This document shows, piece by piece, positions 25,904 through 34,356 of a stretch of DNA of 64,000 bases. Source of the DNA: Flavobacterium glaciei (GTDB lineage: Bacteria; Bacteroidota; Bacteroidia; Flavobacteriales; Flavobacteriaceae). Position 1 is the stretch's first letter; every line of letters begins with the position of its first letter. The position numbers were made by a program, and so were the translations under genes. The notes below the pieces were generated by a model. The model searched no databases and was not told the DNA's origin. It was given only the letters and a program-made list of their open reading frames with translations. The DNA is taken from positions 124,001-188,000 of the forward strand of contig NZ_QQBA01000003.1 in assembly GCF_003350545.1 (NCBI RefSeq). Reading direction: 5' to 3'.

Positions 25904-27103
25904 TTACTCCAACAACTTCTTACTAACCCTACTACTAGCAATCAGTGAAGCAATAAAGCCAAGCGTAACAATAGTCCCCATAACAATAAGTGCATTTTCG
26001 AGAGAGAAAATTACGGGATACGCTAGTGTAGGAGTTATCATAATCAGTTGAAAATACTCTTGTATCAGTACGATTATTATTCCTAAAGTTAGTCCTATAA
26101 TTCCACCTAAAACACTCAGTAAAGTGCCTTGGAGCATAAATATTTTTCGTAAATCCTTGATTTCAGTTCCCAGATTAAAAAGGGTTTTTAGGTTTCCTTT
26201 TTTGTCTAAAATCATCATGATCAATGCACCAATCAAGTTAAAAAGCGCCACAACAATCACTAAAGTAAATATTAAATATACCGCAATATTCTCTGTATTC
26301 AACATTTTATAAAGCGATTCGTTGAGTTGTGCCCTGTTTTTTACGGTGATTTTATTGTCGAAAATGGTTTGAAGTTGCTCTGTAATGGCACTTTCGTCAG
26401 CATCTGCATTCGTCTTGATCTCAATCCCGGAAACCTGATTGGGTTTGTATTCTAGTAATTCCTGTGCTAATCCTAAATCAGCAAAAACATATTTTGAATC
26501 TAAATCTTCGCTTATGGCATAAATCCCAACAGGAATTAGATCCGTTTTGTTAAAAGCTTCTTCTGGATTTTCGATAGCGCCTTTTCCTGGTTTTGGTGCT
26601 AAAACCTCTAATTGATTATTAAAATCAAGCAATCCCATGGAGAATTTTTGAGAAATTCCATAACCCACAACCACTTGATACGTATCCGCTTTAAGCCACT
26701 GCCCGTTGAAAAGTTTTTTTTCTATGGCATTTACTTTACTAAAGTTCGCATCAACACCTTTTAAGTACGTAACTTCTTGTTTACCGTCAAAAGTAAATAA
26801 AACACGTTCCTCAATAATTTTAGAATACGAAACTAATCCGTCAATTTTCTTGATTTGGCTTTCCTGATTTGGAGAAATTAAAAAAGATTTTCCCAGAGTG
26901 CTGCTTATTTTTAAATCTGGATCAATGTCATTTGTAAACGAAAGACTGAAAACTTTTAATCCGCTAAAAACAGATAAAACTACAAACAAAGCCATGGCAC
27001 CAACGATAATTCCCAAGCTGGCAATACGATTGATGATGTTTATAGCATTATTTTTACTGTTGCTAAGAATGTAGCGTTTGGCTATGTAAAGGGGGAAATT
27101 CAA
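25904..27103 (-). CDS. ABC transporter permease, FtsX/LolC-LolE type
   Basis: 399 residues: an N-terminal transmembrane helix (about 25-47), a large periplasmic MacB-like domain (about 48-270) and three C-terminal helices (about 275-300, 320-350 and 365-390). The N-terminus (FPLYIAKRYILSNSKNNAINIINRIA) matches lipoprotein-release permeases, which pass lipoproteins to the carrier LolA. No ATPase gene is adjacent, so its partner must be elsewhere. It starts 3 nt after rbfA on the same strand and is probably co-transcribed. Confidence 0.88.
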   Translation of the reverse strand: MNFPLYIAKRYILSNSKNNAINIINRIASLGIIVGAMALFVVLSVFSGLKVFSLSFTNDIDPDLKISSTLGKSFLISPNQESQIKKIDGLVSYSKIIEERVLFTFDGKQEVTYLKGVDANFSKVNAIEKKLFNGQWLKADTYQVVVGYGISQKFSMGLLDFNNQLEVLAPKPGKGAIENPEEAFNKTDLIPVGIYAISEDLDSKYVFADLGLAQELLEYKPNQVSGIEIKTNADADESAITEQLQTIFDNKITVKNRAQLNESLYKMLNTENIAVYLIFTLVIVVALFNLIGALIMMILDKKGNLKTLFNLGTEIKDLRKIFMLQGTLLSVLGGIIGLTLGIIIVLIQEYFQLIMITPTLAYPVIFSLENALIVMGTIVTLGFIASLIASSRVSKKLLE

Positions 27104-27106
27104 ATT

Positions 27107-27499
27107 TTATTGAAATCTGCGTTTGTCTAAAAGATCTCTGTTTTCAATAGGATTATCTCTATTTGCTAAAGCATTGTCAATTTTTTCAATGTAATCTAAA
27201 GAGTCGTCTATAAAGAAAACCAAATTTGGTACTTTTCTTAATTGCAAACGAACACGTTGAGATAAATCATGTTTTATGTTTTTAGCATTGGACTTCACCG
27301 CCTCTAAAATCTCATTTGCTTTATCCTGAGGGAATACACTTAAATGTACCGTTGCAACTGATAAATCTGTCGTAACCGTAACTTTGGATACCGAAATGAC
27401 TAAGTTCGCCACTCCGTTTTTTCTCACTTCACCTTGCAGAATGTCAACCAAATCTTTTTGGATTACCCCACCTATTTTTTTCTGTCTATTTGTTTCCAT
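27107..27499 (-). CDS. rbfA: 30S ribosome-binding factor A
   Basis: A 130-residue KH-domain protein that binds the 16S rRNA 5' region during small-subunit maturation. The family order is visible: RQKKIGGVIQKDLVDILQ at the start, VSKVTVTTDLSVATVHLSVFP in the centre and RVRLQLRKVPNLVFFIDDSLDY near the C-terminus. It is the first gene of a pair with the LolC/E-like permease and divergent from the addA helicase gene. Confidence 0.95.
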   Translation of the reverse strand: METNRQKKIGGVIQKDLVDILQGEVRKNGVANLVISVSKVTVTTDLSVATVHLSVFPQDKANEILEAVKSNAKNIKHDLSQRVRLQLRKVPNLVFFIDDSLDYIEKIDNALANRDNPIENRDLLDKRRFQ

Positions 27500-27582
27500 G
27501 CTGCAAAAATACTACTTTTAAGTTTTATCCCGAAGTTTCGGCACAAATTTTAAAAAGTAACCTATTAATACACGTATTTTTA

Positions 27583-27682
27583 GGAGCTATTTCCTGCTAT
27601 CCGTTGCAATCTTTTATAAAGCTGGAAGCCTTCAAAAGGCTACCAGCTTTATAAAAGGATTTCCACTTCTATCAGGGCTAGG
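27583..27682 (+). repeat. Modular intergenic repeat, copy C, with compound hairpin
   Basis: GGAGCTATTTCCTGCTATCC and GTTGCAA lead into CTTTTATAAAGCTGG (27611-27625), which pairs with CCAGCTTTATAAAAG (27643-27657). Inside, AGCCTT pairs with AAGGCT. The right flank is GGATTTCCACTTCTATCAGG. The ends match copies A and B; the hairpin interior does not. Confidence 0.75.
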
Positions 27683-27744
27683 GATTTGGGATATTAGGGC
27701 GCTAATTCTAATTTAGAAATCGTAATTTATTAAACAACATCAAT

Positions 27745-30700
27745 TTGGAACCTAAAATAAATCCAGTTTCGGCTCCCTTCCCTTCGGGAGGGAAGGGGAA
27801 ACCTTCCTTCTCCATATACGACGCATCAGCCGGCTCTGGAAAAACCTATGCGTTAGTAAAAGAATATTTAAAAATTATTCTTGTTGCTAAGAAAAATGAT
27901 GCCTATCGCAACATTCTAGCTATTACGTTTACCAATAAAGCGGTCCACGAAATGAAATCTCGAATTGTAGGAAGTCTTTCTGAATTTGCGAAAGATGAGC
28001 CTAGCGAGAAAGCTCAGGATTTAATGCAGGATTTAGTGAACGGCAAACGAAAAGAAAATAATCCTGAAGAATGGAGTGAAGAGCCAATAGGACTTTCTAT
28101 CATTGAAATAAAAACTAAGTCGAAACAAATCATCAAGCACATTATTCACAATTATGCTGCTTTTGATATTTCGACCATTGATAAATTTACGCATAAAGTG
28201 ATTCGAGCTTTTGCACACGATTTAAATTTACCTATGACTTTTGAAGTCACTTTAGATACTGAAAATTTATTGATAGAAGCCGTCGATGCTATCATTGCTC
28301 AAGCAGGAGAAGATCAAACATTAACTAAGCTCCTCATTGATTTCACAATGGAAAAAACCGATGATGATAAATCTTGGGATATTTCACGTGAAATTCTTGA
28401 AACAGGCCGTTTGGTTCTCAACGAAAATAATAGAAACGAAATCACGCATTTTCAAGATAAATCTATCGCTGAGTTTGTCGAAATCAAAACCAAACTTTCT
28501 GAAGCCTGCAAAGACTTAGAAAAGCAAACAATTGTTTTTGCAGAAGAAGCATTGACCTTAATAGATAAAAATGGAATTGATGTAAAATCTTTTTCCAGAG
28601 GCACTTTTCCAAATCATATTAATAGCATTCAGCAAGGAAAATTCAATCCTAAGAATAAAATGTTTCATGAGTTTGATGATATTGCAATCAATAAAACGGC
28701 AAAAGATCGAGCGATTATTGAGAATTTGATCCCTGAATTTTTGCAAATTCTGACTAAAGTGTACACTGCTTTCGAAAAGATAAATTTTTACAAAGCGTTC
28801 CTAAAAAACATTACCCCTTTGTCATTGCTGAATACGGTTAGTAATGAATTAGCCAAAATTCAGGAAGAACAAAATGTACTTTCTATATCGGAATTTAATG
28901 CCATTATACACCGGGAAATCCAAAATCAGCCAGCACCTTTTATATATGAACGATTAGGCGAGCGCTACCGTCATTTTTTTATTGATGAATTTCAGGATAC
29001 TTCTGAAATGCAATGGCAGAACCTGATTCCGCTGATTGATAATGCGCTTTCCGGTCAGGATGATTTTGGAGTAAAAGGAACTTTGATGATTGTGGGCGAC
29101 CCAAAACAATCTATTTACAGATGGCGTGGCGGAAAAGCGGAACAATTTATTGAATTAAGTAAAGACCAAAATCCGTTTAGCAATCCCGATAAAAGATTGG
29201 AACATTTAGACAAAAATTATCGTTCTTATTCTCAGATAATTGAATTTAATAATGATTTTTTTAAATTAATTTCAAATGAATTTGAGCATCCAGATTATAA
29301 AGATTTGTATGAAAACCACAGCTATCAAAAAACGAATAATAAAAAAGGAGGTTATGTTAATATTTCTTTCATTCCAAAAGTAGAAACTTCGGAAGATCCC
29401 GACGCTTCGGGAGAAGAGACTTTAGATAAAACGGATTTGTATGTTTTAGCCACTTTAAATACGATTCAAAAAACTTTAAAAGAAGGGTTTCAATACAAAG
29501 ACATTGTGATTCTGACCAGAAAACGAAGCCAGGGAATTGCGATTGCGAATTTTCTAACCGAGCAAGGAATTCCACTTTTGTCATCGGAAACTTTGATGAT
29601 TCAAAATGCCACCGAAGTTCGATTTATTATTCATGTATTGAAATACTTAAAAAACAGCTCTGATTTAGAATCGAAAGCCAATTTTCTTCAATATTTAGCG
29701 CAAATCAGTAAAGACATATTGCCGATTCATGATTTTATTGCTCAAGGAATGGCATTGCATAAAGAATCTGAATTTGAAACGTGGTTACTCAGTTTTAATG
29801 TTTCTCTTTCGTTTCAAAACATTCGAAAAAAATCATTGTATGAAGCTGTAGAAACTATAATAAGTAAATTCCTCTCCCCTCCCGAAGCGTCGGGACTCTC
29901 CAAAGGAAAGGGTGACGGAATAGTTAGTAGTGTGGATAAATTAGGATATATGACGGGTGGTAATTATTCTCATCTTTTGATAGAAAAAGCAAAAGAAATG
30001 CGAAAGCAGCCCACGCATGCTGAGAAAGTTCTTTGGATGGAGCTTAATTCTAAATCACTGGAAGATTATAAATTTAGGCAACAACATTTGATAGATGATT
30101 TTATTGTTGATTTTGTTTGCTTGTCCAAAAAACTAGTTGTTGAAGTGGATGGAGAGTATCATTTTACTGAAGAACAAGTTCAGTTGGATAATTATAGAAC
30201 AATTACTTTAAATAAATTAGGCTATAAAGTCATTCGATTTACCAATGAGCAAGTAGTAAAGAGTATTTCAGAGGTTTTAAAACGAATAAAAGAAGAATTA
30301 ATTCAACAAGAAGAAATTCAATACTCCAACTTATCGGTTTCGTCTCCCTCCCCTTCGGGGAGGGCCGGGGAGGGGAATGCCTACGTTCAATACTTCTTAG
30401 ACATTGTTCTGGAGCGCGACATTCGTAATCAAGCAGGAATTTCAGACTTCTTAAATTTCTGGGATAAAAATGCAGAGAAATTCAGTATTCCATCGCCAGA
30501 GGGAACTAATGCTGTACGAATTATGACGATACACAAATCGAAAGGATTGGAATTTCCAGTTGTTATTTTTCCTTTTGCAGAAGAAGATTATTCCAGAAAA
30601 CCAAAAGATAAATTATGGATTAATGCTTCAGAACAAGATTTTGGTTTGCCAAAAGTGTTGATTGATAACAGCAGTGCGGTAGAAGGGTTTGGAGATGAAG

Positions 30701-31485
30701 CTGCCGTGGTTTACAATCAAAAAAAGCAGGAAGAATTATTGGACAATATCAATGTTTTATACGTTGCTTTAACCCGAGCGGAGGAGCAGTTATATGTGAT
30801 TTCAGACATGAATTTATCCAGTAAAGGGGAATTTCCGAAGAATAATATGTGTTCATTTTTTATTAATTATTTGGAACACAAAAGTGGATTCGATGAAAAT
30901 AAATTGGAATATGAATTTGGAAATACAGCGAAACTTTCTTCAGTAAAACAACATGTTGATACTTCAAAAAAAATCCCTTTTGTTGCAGAAATTCTAAATC
31001 CAAAAAATATAAAAATTGCACAGCGAGAATCATTAATGTGGGGAACTCAACAACAAGAAGCTATTGAATATGGAAATGTAATACATGAAGTTTTGTCTTT
31101 TGTGAAAACTAAAAATGATGTTGATTTAGCAATTACAAAGGCAATCGAAAACGGTTTGATTAATTTTGGTCAAAGAGAAACTGTTTTTAATACGATTAAG
31201 GAAATTGTTAACCACAGTGAATTAGAAATTTGTTTTGCAGATGGGAATGAAGTTTTGAATGAGCAAACTATCATTCAAAAAGAGGGCAGCATTATAAAGC
31301 CGGATCGTATGGTTTTGACAAATAACAATGAAGTTTTATTATTAGATTATAAAACAGGTACGCATAATGTAAAATACCAACAACAATTGGAAAATTACCA
31401 AAAAGCAATTGAGTTAATGGGATATAAAGTGATAAAAAAAGCACTTATTTATATCGGAAAAGAAATCGATGTAGTAAATTTGTAG
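27745..31485 (+). CDS. addA: UvrD-type helicase/nuclease, AddA-like, with inserted DUF559 domain
   Basis: 1246 residues. SF1A motifs are in order: DASAGSGKTYAL (Walker A, about 27-38), FFIDEFQDTSEMQW, VGDPKQSIYRWRGG, RIMTIHKSKGLEFPV and LYVALTRAEEQLY, then a C-terminal PD-(D/E)xK nuclease (RMVLTNNNEVLLLDYKTG). With AddB it should process double-strand breaks for RecA. About residues 709-877 are foreign to the family: a DUF559/Vsr-like endonuclease domain (EKVLW, FIVDFVC, VVEVDGEYH, YKVIRFTNEQV) between KFL and NAYVQYFL. Two shorter in-frame palindromes lie at residues 11-18 and about 552-556. TTG at 27745 is the likely start. All frames stay open, so the protein is probably functional. Confidence 0.9.
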   Translation: MEPKINPVSAPFPSGGKGKPSFSIYDASAGSGKTYALVKEYLKIILVAKKNDAYRNILAITFTNKAVHEMKSRIVGSLSEFAKDEPSEKAQDLMQDLVNGKRKENNPEEWSEEPIGLSIIEIKTKSKQIIKHIIHNYAAFDISTIDKFTHKVIRAFAHDLNLPMTFEVTLDTENLLIEAVDAIIAQAGEDQTLTKLLIDFTMEKTDDDKSWDISREILETGRLVLNENNRNEITHFQDKSIAEFVEIKTKLSEACKDLEKQTIVFAEEALTLIDKNGIDVKSFSRGTFPNHINSIQQGKFNPKNKMFHEFDDIAINKTAKDRAIIENLIPEFLQILTKVYTAFEKINFYKAFLKNITPLSLLNTVSNELAKIQEEQNVLSISEFNAIIHREIQNQPAPFIYERLGERYRHFFIDEFQDTSEMQWQNLIPLIDNALSGQDDFGVKGTLMIVGDPKQSIYRWRGGKAEQFIELSKDQNPFSNPDKRLEHLDKNYRSYSQIIEFNNDFFKLISNEFEHPDYKDLYENHSYQKTNNKKGGYVNISFIPKVETSEDPDASGEETLDKTDLYVLATLNTIQKTLKEGFQYKDIVILTRKRSQGIAIANFLTEQGIPLLSSETLMIQNATEVRFIIHVLKYLKNSSDLESKANFLQYLAQISKDILPIHDFIAQGMALHKESEFETWLLSFNVSLSFQNIRKKSLYEAVETIISKFLSPPEASGLSKGKGDGIVSSVDKLGYMTGGNYSHLLIEKAKEMRKQPTHAEKVLWMELNSKSLEDYKFRQQHLIDDFIVDFVCLSKKLVVEVDGEYHFTEEQVQLDNYRTITLNKLGYKVIRFTNEQVVKSISEVLKRIKEELIQQEEIQYSNLSVSSPSPSGRAGEGNAYVQYFLDIVLERDIRNQAGISDFLNFWDKNAEKFSIPSPEGTNAVRIMTIHKSKGLEFPVVIFPFAEEDYSRKPKDKLWINASEQDFGLPKVLIDNSSAVEGFGDEAAVVYNQKKQEELLDNINVLYVALTRAEEQLYVISDMNLSSKGEFPKNNMCSFFINYLEHKSGFDENKLEYEFGNTAKLSSVKQHVDTSKKIPFVAEILNPKNIKIAQRESLMWGTQQQEAIEYGNVIHEVLSFVKTKNDVDLAITKAIENGLINFGQRETVFNTIKEIVNHSELEICFADGNEVLNEQTIIQKEGSIIKPDRMVLTNNNEVLLLDYKTGTHNVKYQQQLENYQKAIELMGYKVIKKALIYIGKEIDVVNL
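27775..27797 (+). repeat. In-frame palindrome at the addA N-terminus
   Basis: CCCTTCCC (27775-27782) pairs with GGGAAGGG (27790-27797) across TTCGGGA. It encodes part of SAPFPSGGKGKPS, which precedes the conserved start of the helicase domain. The same CCCTTCGGG-type sequence borders the DUF559 insertion in this gene. Confidence 0.7.
29397..29412 (+). repeat. In-frame 16-bp palindrome inside addA
   Basis: TCCCGACGCTTCGGGA: a 6-bp stem with a 4-nt loop, encoding DPDASGE. Its exact reverse complement, TCCCGAAGCGTCGGGA, occurs at 29880-29895 just inside the left end of the DUF559 insertion. Confidence 0.7.
29868..30377 (+). mobile_element. In-frame insertion carrying a DUF559 endonuclease-like domain
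   Basis: About 510 bp (170 codons) interrupts addA without breaking its frame. The left end reads ATTCCTCTCCCCTCC and the right end GGGGAGGGGAAT, imperfect inverted repeats; inside them are the 16-bp palindrome at 29880-29895 and a CCCTCCCC-TTC-GGGGAGGG hairpin at 30346-30364. The core (about residues 740-860) is a DUF559-type domain with EKVLWMEL, FIVDFVC and VVEVDGEYH; Asp and Glu in these fit a PD-(D/E)xK/Vsr-like active site. Small stand-alone DUF559 genes flanked by CCCTTCGGG hairpins are common between genes in Flavobacteriia; here one sits inside an essential-looking ORF. Exact boundaries are my estimate. Confidence 0.75.
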
Positions 31486-31532
31486 CCTAAAAAATGAATA
31501 ATTCGTAAAATTGAACTTTAAAAACATATAAA

Positions 31533-32726
31533 ATGTACGGAAAAATAAAAGAACATCTTCAGGCAGAATTGCAAACTATAGAGGATAATGGGATTTTTAA
31601 AAAAGAACGCATTATTACTTCTCCTCAAGGAGCAGAAATTACTATTTCTACAGGAGAAACCGTTCTGAATTTTTGTGCCAATAATTATCTTGGATTGTCA
31701 TCTCATCCAGAAGTAGTTCAGGCTGCAAAAGATGCCTTAGATACGCATGGTTTCGGAATGTCATCAGTTCGTTTTATTTGTGGAACTCAAGATATTCACA
31801 AAACATTAGAGAAAAAAATATCAGAGTTTTACGGTTTAGAGGATACAATTCTATACGCAGCAGCTTTTGATGCTAACGGTGGAGTTTTTGAACCTTTATT
31901 AGGGGAAAACGATGCGATAATTTCAGATAGTTTGAATCACGCTTCTATTATAGATGGTGTTCGTTTATGTAAAGCGGCTCGTTATCGTTATGAAAACAGT
32001 AACATGGAAGATTTAGAACAACAATTAATCAAAGCTACTGAAACTGGAACTCGATTTAAATTAATTGTTACTGATGGTGTTTTCTCTATGGATGGATTAG
32101 TTGCGCCGCTAGATAAAATTTGTGATTTAGCCGATAAGTATGACGCAATGGTTATGGTAGATGAATGTCATGCAGCTGGATTTATTGGCGCAACTGGAAA
32201 AGGAACTCTCGAGGCAAAAGGTGTAATGGGAAGAGTAGATATTGTTACAGGAACTCTTGGAAAAGCGCTTGGTGGTGCTATGGGAGGATATACTACAGCC
32301 AAAAAAGAAATTATAGAAATCTTGCGTCAACGCTCCAGACCGTACTTGTTTTCTAATTCTTTAGCGCCAGCAATTGTTGGTGCATCTATAAAGGTATTTG
32401 AATTATTAGAAAAGGATACTTCATTGCGTGATAAATTGGAATCGAATACGAATTATTTCAAAGACGGGATGAAAAAAGCTGGTTTTGATATTATTGATGG
32501 TGATTCTGCGATAGTTCCAGTTATGCTCTATGATGCAAAATTGTCACAAAAAATGGCAGATGAGTTGTTGAAAAAAGGAATTTATGTCATTGGATTCTTT
32601 TTCCCTGTAGTACCGAAGGATAAAGCGAGAATTAGAGTACAATTGTCAGCAGCGCATACAAAAGAGCATCTAGATAAGGCTATCAGTGCTTTTGTTGAAG
32701 TTGGTAAAATGCTAAATGTTATATAA
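31533..32726 (+). CDS. kbl: Glycine C-acetyltransferase (2-amino-3-ketobutyrate CoA ligase)
   Basis: This PLP enzyme cleaves 2-amino-3-ketobutyrate with CoA to glycine and acetyl-CoA, the second step of threonine breakdown. The 397-residue protein shows the alpha-oxoamine synthase features [44 protein letters not shown] and the PLP lysine Lys244 ([11 protein letters not shown]). Threonine dehydrogenase (tdh) is not adjacent. It follows addA by 47 nt on the same strand and could share a transcript, while ompA downstream has its own promoter. Confidence 0.95.
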   Translation: MYGKIKEHLQAELQTIEDNGIFKKERIITSPQGAEITISTGETVLNFCANNYLGLSSHPEVVQAAKDALDTHGFGMSSVRFICGTQDIHKTLEKKISEFYGLEDTILYAAAFDANGGVFEPLLGENDAIISDSLNHASIIDGVRLCKAARYRYENSNMEDLEQQLIKATETGTRFKLIVTDGVFSMDGLVAPLDKICDLADKYDAMVMVDECHAAGFIGATGKGTLEAKGVMGRVDIVTGTLGKALGGAMGGYTTAKKEIIEILRQRSRPYLFSNSLAPAIVGASIKVFELLEKDTSLRDKLESNTNYFKDGMKKAGFDIIDGDSAIVPVMLYDAKLSQKMADELLKKGIYVIGFFFPVVPKDKARIRVQLSAAHTKEHLDKAISAFVEVGKMLNVI

Positions 32727-32792
32727 TTTTAACATGAAGTTGTATAATTTCCACTTTTGGTGGTTTTTGCAGGTTTTTTTTAACATTTAGTT

Positions 32793-32822
32793 TTGTAGTT
32801 AAAAATTTACGCATTACTTTTG
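32793..32822 (+). promoter_or_regulatory. Strong Bacteroidota promoter of ompA
   Basis: TTG (32793-32795), exactly 19 nt, TACTTTTG (32815-32822): a full match to TTG-N19-TAnnTTTG. The start codon is 37 nt downstream, leaving an A-rich leader typical of highly expressed genes in this phylum. Confidence 0.75.
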
Positions 32823-32859
32823 TTAACAATTAACATAATTATAATCAAAAAAATTAAGT

Positions 32860-34293
32860 ATGAAACATCTCAACAAACTTTTAGTTGCTGTAATGATGGT
32901 CATGGGATTAAGTTCTCATGCACAAGACAGAAATAATCCATTTGCAATATCTTTTGGAGTTAATGCCGTAGACACTAAAGCTAGTGCTGAAGGAGGACAT
33001 AATTGGTTAGATCAACATTTCTCTCAGCCATTTGCAGTTAAAGACAACTGGAATATTCTTCCTACTGCATCTTATATTAGCGTGTCTAGTTACATTGGAG
33101 ATAATTTCTCATTTGGACTGTCGGGTTCTGTGAATAAGATTAATAGGTTTGTAAGATTTGATCCAACTGCAGTTGGTCATGATTCACGTGGATACGTAGT
33201 AAATAATCCTGGAGATTTGATGTATTATGGTATTGATGCGACTATTAAATATAGTTTAATGAATATGATTAATTCTAAAGTTATTGATCCTTCTCTATCC
33301 ATTGGTGGAGGTTATACTTTCCTTGGAGATAGTAGTTTTGGAACTTTAAACCCTGGTGCTGGTTTAACTTTTTGGGTTACTGAAAATGTAGGTTTAGAAC
33401 TTACTACTAGATATAAAAAATCATTTGGTGAGAGAGAAGATGCTTCAGGAGCTCCAGATGCTCCATCTCATTTTCAACATTCAGCAGGTCTTATTTTCAA
33501 ATTCGGAGGTAAAGATACAGATGGAGATGGAATCTATGATAAAGATGATGCTTGTCCAGAAGTTGCTGGTTTAAAAGAATTCAACGGATGTCCTGATACA
33601 GATGGAGATGGAATCCAAGACAGTGCTGATGATTGTCCAGAAGTTGCGGGTTTAAAAGAATTCAACGGATGTCCTGATACTGATGGAGATGGTATAGCTG
33701 ATAAAGATGATGATTGCCCAGAAGTTGCTGGTTTAGCTTCATTGAGAGGTTGTCCTGATACTGACGGAGACGGAGTAGCTGATAAAGATGATAAATGTCC
33801 TACTGTTGCAGGTCCTAAAGAAAACGCAGGTTGTCCTTGGCCGGATACTGATGGAGATGGTGTTTTAGACAAAGATGATAAATGCCCAGAAGTTAGAGGT
33901 ACTGTTGCTAACCAAGGTTGTCCAGAAGTTTCAGAAGAAGTTCTAAAAACTTTAAATAACTACGGTAAAGTAATCTTATTTGATTCTGGTAAATCTTCTT
34001 TCCAAAAAGGAACTTACACAGTTTTACAATCAATTACTTCAATCTTAAAAGAATATCCTTATTCAAGATTCATAATCGAAGGTCACACTGATAGCGATGG
34101 AAGTAATGAACTTAACCAAACTTTATCTGAAAACAGATCGGCTGCTGTTAAGAACTATTTAATTGAAAACGGTATCGCTACTGATAGATTAAGATCTACT
34201 GGTTTTGGAGAAACTAAACCAATTGCAACTAACAAAACTGCAAAAGGAAAAGCTGAAAACAGAAGAGTTGAAATTTCTTTAATCAAAGAATAA
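32860..34293 (+). CDS. OmpA-family outer-membrane protein with thrombospondin type-3 repeats
   Basis: 477 residues. A signal peptide (cleavage near SSHAQ-DR) is followed by a beta-barrel of about 190 residues, then five calcium-binding thrombospondin type-3 repeats ([17 protein letters not shown] type, about 215-350), and a C-terminal OmpA peptidoglycan-binding domain ([42 protein letters not shown]). It should tether the outer membrane to the cell wall. The repeats are also nearly identical as DNA, so their number may vary. It has a strong promoter and a strong terminator and is thus monocistronic and likely abundant. Confidence 0.95.
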   Translation: MKHLNKLLVAVMMVMGLSSHAQDRNNPFAISFGVNAVDTKASAEGGHNWLDQHFSQPFAVKDNWNILPTASYISVSSYIGDNFSFGLSGSVNKINRFVRFDPTAVGHDSRGYVVNNPGDLMYYGIDATIKYSLMNMINSKVIDPSLSIGGGYTFLGDSSFGTLNPGAGLTFWVTENVGLELTTRYKKSFGEREDASGAPDAPSHFQHSAGLIFKFGGKDTDGDGIYDKDDACPEVAGLKEFNGCPDTDGDGIQDSADDCPEVAGLKEFNGCPDTDGDGIADKDDDCPEVAGLASLRGCPDTDGDGVADKDDKCPTVAGPKENAGCPWPDTDGDGVLDKDDKCPEVRGTVANQGCPEVSEEVLKTLNNYGKVILFDSGKSSFQKGTYTVLQSITSILKEYPYSRFIIEGHTDSDGSNELNQTLSENRSAAVKNYLIENGIATDRLRSTGFGETKPIATNKTAKGKAENRRVEISLIKE

Positions 34294-34313
34294 TTTCCTC
34301 AAAATATTTATAG

Positions 34314-34345
34314 AAAACGCCTCGATTTATCGAGGCGTTTTTTTT
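34314..34345 (+). terminator. Terminator after ompA
   Basis: AAAACGCCTCGA-TTTA-TCGAGGCGTTTT, a 12-bp perfect stem, followed by T4 more. It ends 12 nt before addB. Confidence 0.93.
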
Positions 34346-34356
34346 ATTTTTATAAA

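Noticed and set aside
33534..33872. 112-codon antisense frame inside ompA
   Set aside because: It is a by-product of the repeated thrombospondin type-3 codons read on the other strand; composition is repetitive Ser/Pro.
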